The notes beneath the pieces are model-generated. The model ran no database searches, was not told the DNA's origin, and was given only the letters and a program-made list of their open reading frames with translations. Shown here piece after piece: positions 26,513 to 34,100 of a stretch of DNA of 64,000 nt. Both the position numbers and the translations under genes were made by a program. How positions within the stretch are numbered: position 1 is the stretch's first letter; every line of letters starts with the position of its first letter. The stretch is from Vibrio tetraodonis (GTDB lineage Bacteria > Pseudomonadota > Gammaproteobacteria > Enterobacterales > Vibrionaceae), in NCBI RefSeq assembly GCF_003350295.1, contig NZ_QLYY01000027.1:1-64000 (forward strand), in the 5' to 3' direction.

Positions 26513-28573
26513 ATGCACGGTTTTAATTACACCTATTTAATTAAACTCATGCCTAAATCCGTAGAACCAAACATTGCAGACCTAGCGAACGGCTGGCTAA
26601 AAGACCAAAAGCTGAATTACAAACTAGAACAAGAAAAACTCACCACAGAGATTGATCAGGCTCTGAATGATTACTTCACCAAGAATGGTGGACAAGGTGG
26701 GAATAGACCTGATGCAAAAATTTTACTGGAAGATTCACTAACCAATAAGTATCCAGTTCTGATTGAGTACAAAGGTTTAAAGGGAAAGCTGGTCAAGCTA
26801 GACAGTAACGGTAACGTTGATAATAGGAATGCGAAAGGAGAGCCTAACCTAAAAAATATCAAAGCTTTTGCGGTTAACGGGGCTGTTCACTACGCTAACG
26901 CTGTTCTACACCACACTGGCTATACAGACATCATCGCTATTGGTATCACGGGTTACAAAGATGAGTCAGACAATCTACAGTATGAAATAGGCGTTTATTA
27001 CGTATCTAAGAACAACCTTGGTGCTGGTCAAAAAGTCGGTGAATATAGCGACCTATCGTTCTTATCCTCAGAACATTTCGACAACTTTATCCAGAAAGTC
27101 AAGTCTCTCAACCTATCTCAAGATGAGCTAGACAAGCTCAAGCAACAACGTGAGAAAGAAATTGATGTTAGCTTAACTCGTCTTAACAACGATATTTACC
27201 AGAATGAAAAAGGGTTAGGTGAAAACGATAGAGTCTACCTAGTAGCTGCCTCAATCATGGCGACATTGGGTGTGGCAGGAAAAGTAAGACCATTAGAAAA
27301 GGCCGACCTAACATCGTCCCAAGAAGAAGGTAATCGAGACGGTGATATCTTACTTCGCAAGATAAAAGCATTCTTAGGAGAAAAAAATATCCCTCGTGCA
27401 AAGCGAGATTTAATCCTAAGGACTCTCAGCAACACACTCACAACTGAAAATATCAATAAGGCCAAGGACGGTGAAAGCCAGCTAAAACGTGTATTTACAA
27501 AGATTGTTGATGACTTAGGTATCTATTACAAAATTGGTTTAACCACGGATTTTACAGGCAAGCTTTTCAATGAAATGTACGGCTGGTTAGGTTTTTCTCA
27601 AGACAAGCTAAACGATGTAGTTCTCACACCGTCTTATGTTTCAACGCTTCTTGCTCGATTAGCTCGTGTAAATAAAGACTCTTACGTTTGGGATTTTGCC
27701 ACGGGCTCAGCAGGTTTACTTGTAGCAGCCATGAATGAAATGCTAAACGATGCAAAACAAAAAATAACATCGCCAGAAGAACTAGCCAAAAAAGAAGCTC
27801 AAATTAAAGCAGAGCAGCTTTTAGGGCTAGAAATGCTATCAAGTGTCTACATGCTTGCGGTGTTAAACATGATCTTGATGGGAGATGGTAGCTCTAACGT
27901 TCTAAATGGCGACTCTCTCACTTTTGACGGTAAGTATGGGTTTGGTAAGGATAATGAACTATTCCCAGCCGATGCTTTCGTTCTAAACCCACCGTATTCT
28001 GCTACTGGTAACGGAATGAACTTTGTTCACAAAGCTTTAAGCATGATGAATAAAGGCTATGCTGCGATCATCATTCAAAGCTCAGCAGGTACTGGTAAAG
28101 CAAAAGATTTAAACCAAAAGATACTTGAAAAAAATACACTCCTCGCCAGTATCAAGATGCCGATCGACCTCTTCATTGGTAAGGCGAGTGTTCAGACTTA
28201 TGTGTATGTATTTAAGGTTGGAGAAGCTCACCATAAAGACGAGATGGTGAAGTTTATCGACTTTTCCAATGATGGGTACACTCGTACTAACCGAAAGAAA
28301 GCCAGCAATAACTTAAAAGATACCGATCAAGCCCAAGCTAGATATGACGAGCTTGTAAGTCTTGTTCGCATCGGTAAAAGCAAACTAAGCTTGTTTACTG
28401 AAAGTGAGTATTACGAGAACACGATAGATCCTAAAAATGGTGCAGATTGGAATCAAAGCATTCCCATTGACACCAAACCAACCATTGCTGATTTCAAAAA
28501 GACAGTCAGCGACTACCTAGCGTGGGAAGTCAGCAACCTACTAAAACAAAAAGGGGATGATTCGGGAAAGTAA
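26513..28573 (+). CDS. Fused PD-(D/E)XK nuclease and N6-adenine DNA methyltransferase (BcgI-A-like)
   Basis: A 686-residue restriction-modification subunit. The N-terminal region has a PD-(D/E)XK-type nuclease pattern: Asp67 in NRPDAKI, then Glu85-x-Lys87 in LIEYKG. A helical connector follows. The methyltransferase has motif I DFATGSAGLL (about residues 394-403) and catalytic motif IV NPPY (492-495), the gamma-class N6-adenine arrangement of HsdM and type IIB/IIG enzymes. This fusion followed by a separate specificity gene is the BcgI plan, in which the enzyme cuts both sides of a bipartite site. Met13 (26549) may be the real start; neither start has a clear ribosome site. The gene ends GGA AAG TAA on a slippery heptamer. 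Confidence 0.85.
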   Translation: MHGFNYTYLIKLMPKSVEPNIADLANGWLKDQKLNYKLEQEKLTTEIDQALNDYFTKNGGQGGNRPDAKILLEDSLTNKYPVLIEYKGLKGKLVKLDSNGNVDNRNAKGEPNLKNIKAFAVNGAVHYANAVLHHTGYTDIIAIGITGYKDESDNLQYEIGVYYVSKNNLGAGQKVGEYSDLSFLSSEHFDNFIQKVKSLNLSQDELDKLKQQREKEIDVSLTRLNNDIYQNEKGLGENDRVYLVAASIMATLGVAGKVRPLEKADLTSSQEEGNRDGDILLRKIKAFLGEKNIPRAKRDLILRTLSNTLTTENINKAKDGESQLKRVFTKIVDDLGIYYKIGLTTDFTGKLFNEMYGWLGFSQDKLNDVVLTPSYVSTLLARLARVNKDSYVWDFATGSAGLLVAAMNEMLNDAKQKITSPEELAKKEAQIKAEQLLGLEMLSSVYMLAVLNMILMGDGSSNVLNGDSLTFDGKYGFGKDNELFPADAFVLNPPYSATGNGMNFVHKALSMMNKGYAAIIIQSSAGTGKAKDLNQKILEKNTLLASIKMPIDLFIGKASVQTYVYVFKVGEAHHKDEMVKFIDFSNDGYTRTNRKKASNNLKDTDQAQARYDELVSLVRIGKSKLSLFTESEYYENTIDPKNGADWNQSIPIDTKPTIADFKKTVSDYLAWEVSNLLKQKGDDSGK

Positions 28574-28613
28574 TCACCTCACTTAACAATAAATTAGAAA
28601 GTGTTGAGTGGGG
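28564..28613 (+). promoter_or_regulatory. Predicted programmed -1 ribosomal frameshift signal
   Basis: G-GGA-AAG at 28564-28570 fits X-XXY-YYZ in the frame of the upstream gene and is the heptamer used for the lambda G/GT frameshift. The zero-frame stop TAA follows directly (28571-28573). After a 6-nt spacer, CCTCACTTAACA (28577-28588) pairs over 12 bp, with two G-U pairs, with TGTTGAGTGGGG (28602-28613) around a 13-nt loop. Slippage places ribosomes in the frame of the specificity subunit. Confidence 0.75.
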
Positions 28614-29703
28614 GGAGTTTAACTTAAAATCTTTATTTGGTTTAGCTACTAGAGGTAAACGTTTAAAAAGCTCAGATAGAATTAAAGGCGATCTACCTTT
28701 CGTGACAGCAGGTGAAGCAAATGAAGGTATATCTGACTTCATTTCCAATAAAGTAGACGTTTTTTCAAAAAACACGATAACAATCGATATGTTTGGCTCT
28801 GCTAAATATAGAAACTATTCTTATGGCGGTGATGACCATATTGCTGTCATTCATACAGAAAGAGTCCCAAAATCGGCAGTGATCTTTTTAACTTCAGCAA
28901 TACACAAAGTATCTAATGCGGGGCAGTTTAATTATGGTAGAAACTTCTATGCTAAAGATGCTGACGCACTGAACATCAAGCTTCCAACCAAAGATGGAAA
29001 ACCTGATTTTGAGTTCATGGAGAACTTCATAGCGGAGCTAGAGGCGGAGCGTATAGCGGAGCTAGAGGCGGAGCGTATAGCGGAGCTAGAGGCTTACTTG
29101 GAAGTAACTGGGTTATCTGATTGTGAGCTTACAGAAGATGAGCAAAAGACTTTAGATGAGTATGGCTCTCTAACCTTTGAAGAATTTAGCATTACTGATG
29201 TTTTTGATATCAAAAACACAAAAAACATTTTATCCCGAGACATCACCCCTAATAGTGGAACAGTGCCTTACCTATGTGCTAGTGCTGACAACAATGCAAT
29301 CAGCTCCTATATATCCTACGATAAGAATTTGTTAGATAAAGGTGATTGTATATTTATCGGAGGGAAGACTTTTGTTGTTACATATCAGGAACATGACTTC
29401 TTTTCTAACGACAGCCACAATCTGACACTAACCTTAAAGAACAACGATTACAGATCAAAACCATCTCAGATTTACTTATCTACTTGTGTAAGAAAGAGCC
29501 TAAATCACAAGTACTCTTGGGGAGATAGTATTAGTAACAGGAAAATTCAAAAGGATAATGTCCGATTGCCATCAACGAACAAAAAAGTGGATTACTCATC
29601 AATGGAGCTACTCATATCTGCAATCCAAAAGATTGTGATCAAGGATGTAGTTGAGTATACAGATACCAAAATACAAGCCCATAAAGAAGTAATCTACTCG
29701 TAA
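28570..29703 (+). CDS. DNA specificity subunit (HsdS/BcgI-B-like), read by -1 frameshift
   Basis: The frame opens after TGA at 28558-28560 and encodes 377 residues from 28570. It has two target-recognition domains. TRD1 starts at LESVEWGEFNLKSLFGL and includes the HsdS block LPFVTAGEANEGISDFI. TRD2 starts at GSLTFEEFSITDVFDIKNT and includes GTVPYLCASADNNAISSYIS. The first ATG, GTG or TTG in frame is GTG 28702, inside conserved TRD1, so independent initiation would truncate the domain. With the frameshift the product is a fusion of about 1063 residues. A helical linker with a tandem repeat (29029-29093) separates the TRDs. An alternative is a recent indel that split one fused gene. Confidence 0.8.
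   Translation, partial: VITSLNNKLESVEWGEFNLKSLFGLATRGKRLKSSDRIKGDLPFVTAGEANEGISDFISNKVDVFSKNTITIDMFGSAKYRNYSYGGDDHIAVIHTERVPKSAVIFLTSAIHKVSNAGQFNYGRNFYAKDADALNIKLPTKDGKPDFEFMENFIAELEAERIAELEAERIAELEAYLEVTGLSDCELTEDEQKTLDEYGSLTFEEFSITDVFDIKNTKNILSRDITPNSGTVPYLCASADNNAISSYISYDKNLLDKGDCIFIGGKTFVVTYQEHDFFSNDSHNLTLTLKNNDYRSKPSQIYLSTCVRKSLNHKYSWGDSISNRKIQKDNVRLPSTNKKVDYSSMELLISAIQKIVIKDVVEYTDTKIQAHKEVIYS
29029..29093 (+). repeat. 24-bp tandem repeat in the specificity-subunit linker (2.7 copies)
   Basis: Identical 24-bp units at 29029-29052 and 29053-29076, and a partial third (29077-29093), encode IAELEAER repeated between the two recognition domains. They are in frame, so gain or loss of a unit would change linker length by eight residues. 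Confidence 0.9.
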
Positions 29704-29712
29704 GATGCAAAA

Positions 29713-29737
29713 AAGAGTGTACATAACAGGCACTCTT
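29713..29737 (+). terminator. Hairpin after the specificity gene
   Basis: AAGAGTG (29713-29719) and CACTCTT (29731-29737) pair around 11 nt, ten bases after the stop codon; an A-run lies upstream. It is a weak terminator candidate. The rest of the gap to 30107 (about 370 bp) holds no gene that I can support. Confidence 0.4.
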
Positions 29738-30107
29738 AATACACTTACTCTACCGATGATTTACAGGGCAAAGAGCACATGGTCGAGAACGTGTTTTTTT
29801 GGTGAAGCAAATAATGGGGCAAATTTCTATGTTGTATGCTCCTTCAGCACACCTCTGCACAGAAGTCTGGCAGTGATTTGGTTCAATTTGAAATTCACAA
29901 ATAACTTTCAGCACTGGAAAATCACTTGGTTTACTGTCAACTAAAAGCAAAGCTGATCCCCAGTAGCTTACCCACCTTCTAATTCAACGCCGACTTTACT
30001 TTTATCCTAAATACCTACTCATTCAGACCAAATACCTAGAAAATCCGTCACTTTGCTTAGTGTGCAAGTAATGACCTATTGATACACTAAGCCTTTGTCT
30101 TTTATGG

Positions 30108-32777
30108 ATGTTGACCATGCCGCTCTATTTTCCCAGACCGACACGCCGAGCAGGGTATGCCCCTGTTCAGGAAGACGTGAAACTTCCCCCACAACCTCGT
30201 ATCGCTGACACAAACAAAGCGCCCGTGGCTGGGTTTGAATGCCGCATTAAAATTCATGCGCCCAAAGATAGTCTCAGTACTTTGCAAACGGGTGTGTTTA
30301 GCTTGGGTAAGACGTCTAACGAAGAGCGGAGTCAGAGCTGGCAAAAAGCGGAAGAGATACAGCCGCATCGCCATACCATTTTAACCGCCAAATGCTTTGA
30401 AGAAGAGGAAAAGTCGCTGATTCATGAGCGCATCCAAAGCATAGGGATAAGCCAATCATACTCCATTACGTCAAAGCCGATTGATTTACAGCACATTAAT
30501 GCGGAATTTATTCCCTTTACGCCTGTTGTAGAAAGTGAGTCTAGGCTGGGCCGTGCTGCTCACGGTTTCTATTACTACTTCTATGAGGGGCAGTTGGTGT
30601 ATGAAATGGTCATTCTTGGTAAAGGCCGAAGCGCTTGGCAAATCACGCGCTCTTCACCCAGTGGCATCACCAAAGAACTTATTAGCGAGCATACTCACAC
30701 CACATTATTGGTGCCGGTCAAAATTGAAGATGCGGACCCTGCGCCTCAACATCTCTTTTATCGTCGCAAGAAGCTGACCAATGACGAGTTGGCTGAGATA
30801 AATGCGGCTTGGCTTGACAAGAACGCCACTAAGATTGACGTAGGTGCGTTGGTATCGGCGTGTTCGGAGCCTTTACTTGCCAGAGAAAAAATCACACAAG
30901 AAGAGACGCAAGAGGAAAGAGATACCCATACGGTAGCGGTAAAACCCGACGGTACACATGAAAAATGGTCTGACATTGCGCCGCAATACGGTCTTAGCCC
31001 CAAGGCATTACTCAATTTAAACCCGACTTATGCCAGCAACCCCATGTCATTAAAGGCAGGCGACATGATTAATGTCAGTGAGCAAGCGTTTTTTGACCCT
31101 GACGCCAAGAAAATAGAGCAGCCGTGCCCTCAAACTGACTTTGCTGTGGGCAGCGCCTATCCATACGGTAATGTATGGGGAGAATGCGCTAAACCTCAGC
31201 TATCCCCCTCTGTGCTGCACCTGTTTGATGATGCGAGAATACCCAAACAAACGCCAGTGCTCAACGTACAGAAGTTGCAAGAGAAGACGCTGCGTATCGG
31301 GGTGTTTTTTGATGGCACAGGGCAAAACAACCTTAATGACTTGTATAAGGAAACCCGAGGGGTGAAATCGCGCACCAATATTGCGCGGTTATTTGAAGCG
31401 TATCCGCTGGGTGATGACTCTCAAAAGATTTATGTTTCTGGTGTGGGTACGGTTGATGATGCTTGGCAAGACCCTGCGCTGATTGATAAAGGCGAAGATG
31501 AAACGGACGCTGCACAAGCATTTGGGGTAGAACCTAATCGGCTACCTCATCTCCCTCATCCTTTAATCAAAGCCACATTAGATTTGCTATCGAGTGAAAC
31601 GGGCGCGTTTTACAAATGGCAAAACTGGACTCGGCAATATTCCGACATTGTGGAAGCGCTCGCATTGAACAAAGAATATGAAGGTATTACCCATATCGAG
31701 TTTGATGTATTTGGCTTTAGCCGAGGAGCGGCGCTGGCGCGTCATTTTGTCAATGCCGTCAAAGACGGGTTGCCTGATTATAGTCTCCCCCGTGAAGGTG
31801 AATCCTGTGGTGAGGTGTTTCCTAATTTACTGTCGCATGTGGATGATGATAGCGTCAAAGCATGGCGTGGTTATTACCCAGATGAGTCTCGTACCTGTAG
31901 TGTACGTTTTGTTGGCCTATTTGAGAGTGTCGGTTCGTTTTATCAGGCTGGAGACCATGAAGATGGTAACTTTCAGTTAGGGCTAGATGTGAACTGTGCT
32001 GAGCGGGTGTTTCAAATTAGCGCGCACCATGAATATCGCAAAAACTTTCCGTTGACGTCATTACGCTCAAGTCAAGACCAACTTTACGGCCATTTTTATG
32101 AAGAGGTCTTTGCGGGTTGCCATACCGATGTTGGTGGTGGCTACCCTTCCAAACACCAGTATGACAAACAAGGCTTACCAGAGCGATACGGGATGCCACT
32201 CTCGGCAACCTTTAATCGAGAGCTAATAAAAACAGAATCGGCCATTGAGTTATTTTCAGAGACCATTCGCCGAGCAAACCACCAACATGCGCAAGCTGCT
32301 ACCAATCACAAGGAGAAGTTGTTTGCCCAAGAGTGCCAAGCTTGGGAAAAGGAATGCCAATATAAAGGCCGTTATGGGGCAGTCAAACAAGTTAACCAAA
32401 CCTTATATTACTATGTGTTTCACCCCATCAGCAATGGGTTATCTGCATTGCCATTAGAACGTATGAAACAGCAAAGTGAGGCAATGGGCATAAAATGGTT
32501 GATGAATAAATTAGAGCTTCCTCAAGATTACATGGCCCCCACACAAAACGACGTCGCATTAGAGGCGTTAAAAAACAAGCTTTTAGCCCAACCTCTTGGT
32601 AGCATAACCCCTGAGCACTGGATGGCGGAAATACGTCAATACGGCCGAGACTGGATACACAGACCTCATGATGCCCTCATTAATCCAGGCTTTGACAGTG
32701 CTTATGAAAAGATGGTCAATGGTGTGACAACAGAATCCAACCAACTAAAACGAGTGGTGTTTACTAATGATGGTTAA
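30108..32777 (+). CDS. Tle1-like T6SS phospholipase effector with LysM domain (DUF2235)
   Basis: An 889-residue protein. Residues 1-270 are an effector-type N-terminal region without signal peptide. Residues about 272-323 form a LysM fold (HTVAVKPDGTHEKWSDIA, then PMSLKAGDMINV). From residue 395 comes DUF2235 (LRIGVFFDGTGQNN) with the lipase elbow GFSRG (Ser538) and HTDVGGGYP (His672, Asp674). DUF2235 proteins of this type are Tle1 phospholipases injected by type VI secretion to attack the target's inner membrane. No VgrG, PAAR or Hcp gene is linked, so it must use a system encoded elsewhere. The immunity gene overlaps its end by 11 bases. ATG 30117 is an alternative start. Confidence 0.88.
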   Translation: MLTMPLYFPRPTRRAGYAPVQEDVKLPPQPRIADTNKAPVAGFECRIKIHAPKDSLSTLQTGVFSLGKTSNEERSQSWQKAEEIQPHRHTILTAKCFEEEEKSLIHERIQSIGISQSYSITSKPIDLQHINAEFIPFTPVVESESRLGRAAHGFYYYFYEGQLVYEMVILGKGRSAWQITRSSPSGITKELISEHTHTTLLVPVKIEDADPAPQHLFYRRKKLTNDELAEINAAWLDKNATKIDVGALVSACSEPLLAREKITQEETQEERDTHTVAVKPDGTHEKWSDIAPQYGLSPKALLNLNPTYASNPMSLKAGDMINVSEQAFFDPDAKKIEQPCPQTDFAVGSAYPYGNVWGECAKPQLSPSVLHLFDDARIPKQTPVLNVQKLQEKTLRIGVFFDGTGQNNLNDLYKETRGVKSRTNIARLFEAYPLGDDSQKIYVSGVGTVDDAWQDPALIDKGEDETDAAQAFGVEPNRLPHLPHPLIKATLDLLSSETGAFYKWQNWTRQYSDIVEALALNKEYEGITHIEFDVFGFSRGAALARHFVNAVKDGLPDYSLPREGESCGEVFPNLLSHVDDDSVKAWRGYYPDESRTCSVRFVGLFESVGSFYQAGDHEDGNFQLGLDVNCAERVFQISAHHEYRKNFPLTSLRSSQDQLYGHFYEEVFAGCHTDVGGGYPSKHQYDKQGLPERYGMPLSATFNRELIKTESAIELFSETIRRANHQHAQAATNHKEKLFAQECQAWEKECQYKGRYGAVKQVNQTLYYYVFHPISNGLSALPLERMKQQSEAMGIKWLMNKLELPQDYMAPTQNDVALEALKNKLLAQPLGSITPEHWMAEIRQYGRDWIHRPHDALINPGFDSAYEKMVNGVTTESNQLKRVVFTNDG

Positions 32778-33411
32778 ACGACTGACGATAATCGGCTTAT
32801 TGGTATTATTAGCTGGCTGCTTAAGTGAGAAACCCGTCTCGGTGTCTAAAATTAGTCAATCTGGCTCTTTGGGGGCCCCACAGTTTATTCGTGATATGTG
32901 GATTACCGATATCTATGGTGGTGTCGGAAACTTTGCGTATGGGGGAGTGCAAGGTTGTTGTGCCAGCGCGAGTGTTGGTATGGGTGTACCCACAGCGATT
33001 GAAGGCAGTTGGGAAAGCGGCTGGGGCGGCGGCTATTGGGCCGAAGAATGGAAACGGCGTTGGAAGCCAGAATGGGGAAACTACGATGACGTATACGATA
33101 AAAAATGGTATCGCATCGATGGCGAGATTGACAGTGAGCTAGCCAAACAAAAAATCGACACCATGAATCGCTATTACAAGAACCACAAAGCCAACCCTGT
33201 GATGCAGGTGCTGGTTGATGGGCCTAAAGTGATATTGCTCTACCGCTACATATGCAATAGCGAGCGTCCACAAAACGATTGTACTGTTCGAGACAACGCC
33301 GATCCCAATGGTTGGGTTAAGCCTGCTCCGTATAGTAAATATGGAAACATAATGTCCGTCGTGCTGTATGAAGGCACTGGCGAAACGTCTGATAAGCCTT
33401 TTGAGGGTTAG
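32767..33411 (+). CDS. DUF3304 lipoprotein, probable immunity protein of the Tle1-like effector
   Basis: A 214-residue lipoprotein with signal peptide KRLTIIGLLVLLAGCL; lipobox LAGC places the lipidated Cys near residue 18. The mature protein is Trp- and Gly-rich (WGGGYWAEEWKRRWKPEWGN) and ends with a conserved DUF3304-like region (MSVVLYEGTGETSDKPFEG). DUF3304 lipoproteins are the known immunity partners of Tle1 effectors; they neutralise the phospholipase in the periplasm. Overlap with the effector gene couples their translation. The assignment rests on lipobox, position and family resemblance. Confidence 0.85.
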   Translation: MMVKRLTIIGLLVLLAGCLSEKPVSVSKISQSGSLGAPQFIRDMWITDIYGGVGNFAYGGVQGCCASASVGMGVPTAIEGSWESGWGGGYWAEEWKRRWKPEWGNYDDVYDKKWYRIDGEIDSELAKQKIDTMNRYYKNHKANPVMQVLVDGPKVILLYRYICNSERPQNDCTVRDNADPNGWVKPAPYSKYGNIMSVVLYEGTGETSDKPFEG

Positions 33412-33415
33412 TTTT

Positions 33416-33450
33416 GAAAAGCGGTATCATTATTGAAGGTGCCGCTTTTC
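33416..33450 (+). terminator. Terminator after the effector-immunity pair
   Basis: GAAAAGCGG (33416-33424) and CCGCTTTTC (33442-33450) form a perfect 9-bp stem five bases after the immunity gene stop, with a T-rich right arm. Confidence 0.7.
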
Positions 33451-34036
33451 GTTATCTAAGCCCCCAATCGGTACACACCTGCCTATACATTAGTTTTTCT
33501 AGGGCAAGTGCCATTAAGAAGACTAACCTAAAGTATTTAACCTAAGTAATTTCGGGGCATAATCTTGCCAGTATGTTCAGCTAAATTTGAACTCAACAGG
33601 TTACAAGCATATACTACCGATGCTTGCTATGAGAAACGTGGCTTCGGCTCCACTCGTAGACAGATGAATTCAAATAGCCCTGTTCTCTTCCGCTCATCGA
33701 GTATTGACCGCAGGTAGCGCGCAATAGAGCCACTTCTAGTGGCTCTTGTCGTATCTGGATGTTAGAAAAACTAAGATATTTCCCTTCAAGTTTCCATGTA
33801 CAGATGTGAGTCATAACAAACTTCGGGGCATAAATGAGCTTGGTAGTATTATCCATCAGCCCGAGACATCTTAAAACTCAACTTTTGGGAAGTGACTAAT
33901 TTTCTGGAAACTGGTATTCTTAAAACTCAAATTTTAGGAAAAATAGTTTAAATTCTCTATTTTTCTGGAAAAGGCTATCGAGCCTTATTATTTTAATCTT
34001 TCCAGATTTATTTCAGAATCGACCTGTGTTGGTATG
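33451..34036. other. Non-coding right end of the island with repeats
   Basis: No gene is supported in these 585 bp. They contain the direct repeat TTCGGGGCATAA (33551-33562 and 33822-33833), a 9-bp hairpin AGAGCCACT/AGTGGCTCT (33726-33746), two near-identical 23-bp copies (33869-33891 and 33918-33940, 20 of 23 or better) and TTTTCTGGAAA twice (about 33900-33910 and 33961-33971). A hairpin AAGGCT-ATCG-AGCCTT lies at 33971-33986. The TCTGGAAA motif is also the core of the terminal inverted repeats, so several recombinase or accessory-factor sites are likely here. An 80-codon frame on the minus strand overlaps the hairpin and is probably not a gene. Confidence 0.6.
33999..34013 (-). repeat. Island terminal inverted repeat, right
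   Basis: TTTCCAGATTTATTT is the perfect reverse complement of 18086-18100 at the other end of the island. It ends 23 bp before the right attachment repeat. Confidence 0.75.
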
Positions 34037-34053
34037 TTGTTACCATGAGATAA
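34037..34053 (+). pseudogene. Right attachment repeat and displaced 3' end of gor
   Basis: TTGTTACCATGA (34037-34048) repeats gor 18041-18052. In the gor frame the sequence continues GTT ACC ATG AGA TAA, encoding V-T-M-R-stop, the C-terminus of E. coli Gor. Precise excision between the two repeats would therefore restore a native gor ending. This orients the island and fixes its right limit. Confidence 0.88.
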
Positions 34054-34070
34054 CCCAATCTAATTGATAA

Positions 34071-34100
34071 AAAATAAGGCCAGATTGATAGCTGGCCTTT
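34071..34100 (-). terminator. Terminator of the GNAT gene
   Basis: AAGGCCAG (34076-34083) and CTGGCCTT (34092-34099) form the stem. On the minus strand it is followed by ATTTTTTATC. It lies just outside the island's right limit and could also have served gor before insertion. Confidence 0.8.

Larger units (their letters stand above)
18041..34053. mobile_element. Integrated island (about 16 kb) in the 3' end of gor
   Basis: The limits are a 12-bp direct repeat, TTGTTACCATGA, at 18041-18052 (inside gor) and 34037-34048. The displaced gor ending is at the right. Inside the repeats are 15-bp perfect inverted repeats (18086-18100 and 33999-34013). Cargo in order: three tyrosine-recombinase-type genes, a small coiled-coil gene, a XRE repressor, a winged-helix protein, an SF2 helicase, a restriction-modification-specificity locus, and a Tle1-like effector with its immunity lipoprotein. 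A LexA box precedes the recombinases. From memory, V. cholerae carries VSP-I next to gor (VC0186). Recombinase trios that carry T6SS effectors and defence genes have been described as gamma-mobile-trio elements; membership here is unproven. Confidence 0.9.

Noticed and set aside
28541..28560. The A/G run CAAAAAGGGG as the slip site
   Set aside because: A -1 slip there runs into TGA at 28558-28560, and a +1 slip runs into TAA soon after. Only the GGGAAAG heptamer leads into the specificity frame.
28557..28586. ATG at 28557 as the start of the specificity subunit by ATG/TGA overlap
   Set aside because: It is in the third frame and reaches a stop after nine codons, so it cannot start the specificity gene.
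29705..29944. 79-codon frame after the specificity gene (and its antisense frame)
   Set aside because: It starts inside a terminator-like hairpin and has an unnatural composition; no family resemblance.
33614..33856. 80-codon minus-strand frame
   Set aside because: It spans a perfect hairpin and repeats at the island end, has no ribosome site and no recognisable domain.
18041..34053. VSP-I-like cargo (DncV, CapV and similar) at the gor site
   Set aside because: No cyclase, patatin or deaminase motifs are present. Only the insertion point is reminiscent of VSP-I.
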